A stretch of DNA of 7,169 nt from a bacterium ADurb.Bin374 (GTDB lineage: Bacteria > Riflebacteria > Ozemobacteria > Ozemobacterales > Ozemobacteraceae): the NCBI GenBank assembly GCA_002068715.1, contig MWAR01000003.1, positions 1 to 7,169 on the forward strand, written 5' to 3'. Positions 5,052-7,169 of this stretch are shown piece after piece (positions within the stretch are counted from its first letter, which is position 1; each line of letters opens with the position of its first letter). Under the pieces are notes generated by a model. The model was not told the origin of the DNA, searched no databases, and saw nothing but the letters and a program-made list of their open reading frames with translations. The position numbers and the translations under genes are program-made.

Positions 5052-7154
5052 TCAATTCCGGGTTTGAACGACGAGCTCGGCTTTTTCCGCCGTCTGTTCA
5101 TCGGCTTCGTCAAGATTCACGAGCCGCGGCGTGACGAGCATGATCATCTCGACATCGCTCTTCACATTTTTCGTCTTGCTGGTCAGGCGTTTCAAGAGAG
5201 GAATTTTGTTAATCAGTGCCGGGCTCGAGGTGTCCGTCGTGTTCTGGCTCGTGATCAAGCCACCCAGCACAACCGTTTCGCCGTCCTGCACACGGATATA
5301 CGAGTGCGTGCTTCGGCTGTCACGCGTCGGCTGACCATCATCATTGATCTTGACGACTTCATCGATCTTGAGGTTGATGTCCAGGCTGATTTCGTTGTCA
5401 TGGGAAATCTCCGGCGTGACGTCGAGCTGGATGCCGGTGTCGAGATCGCGATATTCCTTGTATGTCTGAGGAACGTAGCCCAGATACGTCGTCGAAGCGA
5501 CTTCATAGCGGAAATACGGCACGGGAATCTTTTTCCCGATATTTATCGTCGCTTTCTTGTTATGTACGGCCCTGATCTTGGGGCTGGACAGCACCTTCGC
5601 CTTGCCCTCGTTTTCGAGCATCACCAGACGCGCTCCAAGGGCATAGGAGGTCGGAATCCTGGTGATATCAGGAACATTGACATTGACGCCGTTCCCACTG
5701 TTGAGATCGATTCCCAGTTCCCTGGTAAACGAGCGGTTCACTTCGAGCAGCTTGACTTCGATAACTGCTTGTTTGAGCTTCTCATCGACGTTTTCGATGA
5801 CCTTGGCAATCAGGTCGAGGTTTTCCGGCGTTTCGTAGACCGACAGGGCATTGATGCGGTCGTTCACGGCCATGTTGGCGGTATCGATTTTTTCGGAAAG
5901 CGATTTGCTGCCGGTGATCATGCTGATGACCTCGGCCGGTTTCGCGTTCACCAGTTTGAACGTTCTGTATTGTTTATTGCCGAACGTCTTCGCCTCTTCC
6001 TTGGCCATGATGATGTAGGTATTTTCGTTGTGAGGCTTCATCACCAGGCCGTTCGTCGAGATGAGCAGTTCGAGAAGCTCATCCAGGCTGAGATTCTCGA
6101 CATAGAAGTTGACGCTCTTGTCCGTGACGGCTTCGTGAATGATGAGGTTGACGTTCATCATTTTCGATAGCGTCTGCAATGCATCCTTCAGGCCGAGATC
6201 CTTGAACAGGAGTTCCCGGGCAACGCGATCGGCGTGCTGGCCAAGCGAAATGACCGTCAGGTCTTTTCCGCGTAGAGTATATTGGAAGTTCTTCTGCAAC
6301 AGAAGGTTTTTGAGAACTTCCCTGAGCGGCATGTCTACGGCATGAACGGTGTATTTCCCTTTCACGCCGCCATCAGCGAAGACACGAAGACCGAATTTCT
6401 GGGCCAGCGCATCGAGAATGGTCGTCAGCTCCTGCTGCTCGAACTGGATGCTCACCTTCTGGTCGAGAAAATCGCGTTCAGCGGCGGAAATGGCCGCGCG
6501 CGGCATTTCCGGGGCGGCCCTGGGCGGAGCGATCTGAACGATATCTCTCGGTCTTTCGGGAACGGGTTCAACGGCTTTTTCAGGAACCACGAATTCCCTC
6601 GGCTTCGACGGAACAGGCTCCTGTACCTTCAGTGTGATGGGCTCCTGAAGTTTCTCCGCGACATATCCCGCGGGCTTCTCGGGAGCAAACTCCTTCTTGG
6701 GAGGAAGCGGAATCGGCTTCAGAGGCGCCACGAGCGGGCGTTTCGTGGTTTCTCCGATCTGGTCGAGAATGAGCCGCCTGTTTTCGAGTTTCGGAACGAA
6801 CGTCAGTCCAGGTTCGAACACGGCCGCGACACGGACGATATCCGGCTGTCGGCCGATCTGGTTGATGCGGAGGAACTTGATTTTCGCATGAGGCGCGAGA
6901 ACGATCTTCGGGCCCCCGGCGAAGGTGCAGTCGGGCAGATCGATTTCCAGAACATCGCTTGCAATAACCCGTGTGGAAATATCAGAAATTTCCTGTCCGG
7001 CGAACAGGCAGAGCCGTTTCTCACTCAGTTCCGTCACGGACAGATCGGTAAACACGCCGGCGAAGGCAGAACCATCATTCAGGCATCCCAGCATGGAAAG
7101 GCACACGACAGCCCAACGCACCGCCGTGCGACACCGGGCCCGCTGGTTTTGCAT
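5052..7154 (-). CDS. PilQ/GspD-family outer-membrane secretin with AMIN domain
   Basis: 700 residues. Secretins form the multimeric outer-membrane channel of type IV pilus and type II secretion systems. Visible parts in order: a Sec signal peptide with basic start, hydrophobic stretch at about 14-24 and probable cut after SAFA (29-32); an AMIN-like beta domain at about 34-135, which in PilQ proteins binds peptidoglycan; a proline-rich linker at about 138-225; an N0/STN-like domain at about 233-304; a second N0/N1-like domain at about 311-386; a secretin_N domain at about 396-460; and the secretin core at about 465-680. Core marks are KVLSSPKIRAV (519-529), KKATINIGKKIPV (533-545), DTGIQLDVTPEIS (572-584), VQDGETVVLGGLI (622-634), INKIPLLKRL (648-657) and LVTPRLV (673-679). 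The AMIN domain favours PilQ over GspD. ATG at 7154 is chosen over TTG at 7160 because AAGGAG at 7162-7167 is 7 nt from the ATG. The stretch between ELGIDLN (479-485) and ALGARLVMLENEG (505-517) is short for the family. Upstream genes, where pilMNOP usually lie, are outside the window, so no symbol is given. Confidence 0.95.
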   Translation of the reverse strand: MQNQRARCRTAVRWAVVCLSMLGCLNDGSAFAGVFTDLSVTELSEKRLCLFAGQEISDISTRVIASDVLEIDLPDCTFAGGPKIVLAPHAKIKFLRINQIGRQPDIVRVAAVFEPGLTFVPKLENRRLILDQIGETTKRPLVAPLKPIPLPPKKEFAPEKPAGYVAEKLQEPITLKVQEPVPSKPREFVVPEKAVEPVPERPRDIVQIAPPRAAPEMPRAAISAAERDFLDQKVSIQFEQQELTTILDALAQKFGLRVFADGGVKGKYTVHAVDMPLREVLKNLLLQKNFQYTLRGKDLTVISLGQHADRVARELLFKDLGLKDALQTLSKMMNVNLIIHEAVTDKSVNFYVENLSLDELLELLISTNGLVMKPHNENTYIIMAKEEAKTFGNKQYRTFKLVNAKPAEVISMITGSKSLSEKIDTANMAVNDRINALSVYETPENLDLIAKVIENVDEKLKQAVIEVKLLEVNRSFTRELGIDLNSGNGVNVNVPDITRIPTSYALGARLVMLENEGKAKVLSSPKIRAVHNKKATINIGKKIPVPYFRYEVASTTYLGYVPQTYKEYRDLDTGIQLDVTPEISHDNEISLDINLKIDEVVKINDDGQPTRDSRSTHSYIRVQDGETVVLGGLITSQNTTDTSSPALINKIPLLKRLTSKTKNVKSDVEMIMLVTPRLVNLDEADEQTAEKAELVVQTRN
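6537..6620 (-). repeat. Imperfect 17-residue-period repeat in the secretin's proline-rich linker
   Basis: Within the linker, EPVPSKPREFV (residues 179-189) recurs as EPVPERPRDIV (196-206). The flanks are also rich in Pro, Lys, Glu and Arg. This looks like an extended periplasmic spacer that carries the AMIN domain away from the channel; low-complexity drift could also explain the repeat. Confidence 0.6.
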
Positions 7155-7161
7155 GATCAAG

Positions 7162-7167
7162 CTCCTT
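7162..7167 (-). promoter_or_regulatory. Ribosome binding site fixing the secretin start at 7154
   Basis: AAGGAG on the minus strand, 7 nt before ATG at 7154. It is only 1 nt from the alternative TTG at 7160, which excludes that start. Confidence 0.8.
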
Positions 7168-7169
7168 CG

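Noticed and set aside
5038..5055. TTG start at 5055 overlapping the secretin stop (TTGA overlap)
   Set aside because: The AGAGGG site is 5 nt before ATG at 5037 and lies inside the would-be extension, so the overlap is probably not used.
4252..5067. Plus-strand open frame of 271 codons
   Set aside because: It lies opposite the pseudopilin at 4237-5037, which has a prepilin motif and DPWG core. The plus-strand product resembles nothing and is rich in charged residues typical of antisense frames.
5064..6170. Long plus-strand open frame of 368 codons
   Set aside because: It is antisense to the secretin core, which has clear family motifs and a good ribosome binding site. The plus-strand product has no recognisable domain and reflects codon bias of the real gene.
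7080..7090. Possible lipoprotein signal (MLGC) in the secretin leader
   Set aside because: The residues before the Cys (M-L-G) do not fit the usual lipobox, and a good signal peptidase I site (SAFA|G) follows.
1..7169. tRNA, rRNA, CRISPR array or insertion sequence
   Set aside because: No cloverleaf, rRNA-like segment, regularly spaced repeat-spacer pattern, transposase frame or terminal inverted repeats were seen. The repetition present is explained by pilin paralogs.

Overview
The window is one strand-biased block: every supported gene lies on the minus strand, so the locus reads from position 7169 down to 1. It encodes an outer-membrane secretin followed by six type IV pilin-like/pseudopilin proteins in tandem, the last cut off by the window edge. 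The secretin implies a diderm (Gram-negative type) bacterium. The phylum cannot be fixed from this sequence. Pilin-rich loci of this kind occur in several poorly cultivated lineages, and any closer name (for example Riflebacteria/Ozemobacteria) would be a guess. Base composition is roughly balanced in the genes and clearly AT-rich in the long gap at 3902-4236.

Layout in transcription order: (1) PilQ/GspD-type secretin, 7154-5052, with AMIN domain, proline-rich linker, two N0/N1-like domains and the C-terminal barrel. (2) A divergent pseudopilin, 5037-4237, 14 nt after the secretin stop, probably co-transcribed and ended by an intrinsic terminator at 4151-4177. (3) An AT-rich gap with overlapping inverted repeats and probably a promoter. 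(4) Four tandem pseudopilins (3901-3137, 3100-2354, 2328-1534, 1475-780) with gaps of 25-58 nt, ended by a strong hairpin at 742-771. (5) A sixth pilin starting at 650 and running off the window at position 1.

All six pilins share one architecture: a prepilin leader, a G|F-x-L-I-E transmembrane helix, a GspG-like core (DPWG motif, then S-x-GPD plus acidic residues), and an extra C-terminal domain of about 100-120 residues. GspG pseudopilins normally end near the core. In every copy the extra domain opens with a 12-residue EF-hand/dockerin-like loop of the form D-x-[DN]-x-x-[G/I]-x-[V/I]-x-x-x-[D/N], followed by a beta strand usually ending in FSR. The pattern resembles bacterial Ig-like domains that carry a calcium loop. 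The copies fall into three groups: A (1534, 2354, 3137 genes), B (780 gene and the edge gene) and C (the secretin-linked gene).

The likely joint role is a type IV pilus or type II secretion-like filament. The pilins would be processed by a prepilin peptidase, assembled by an ATPase and platform protein encoded elsewhere, and passed to or through the secretin. The unusual point is the family of calcium-loop pilins with conserved N-terminal halves and divergent C-terminal domains. Their function is not shown by the sequence.
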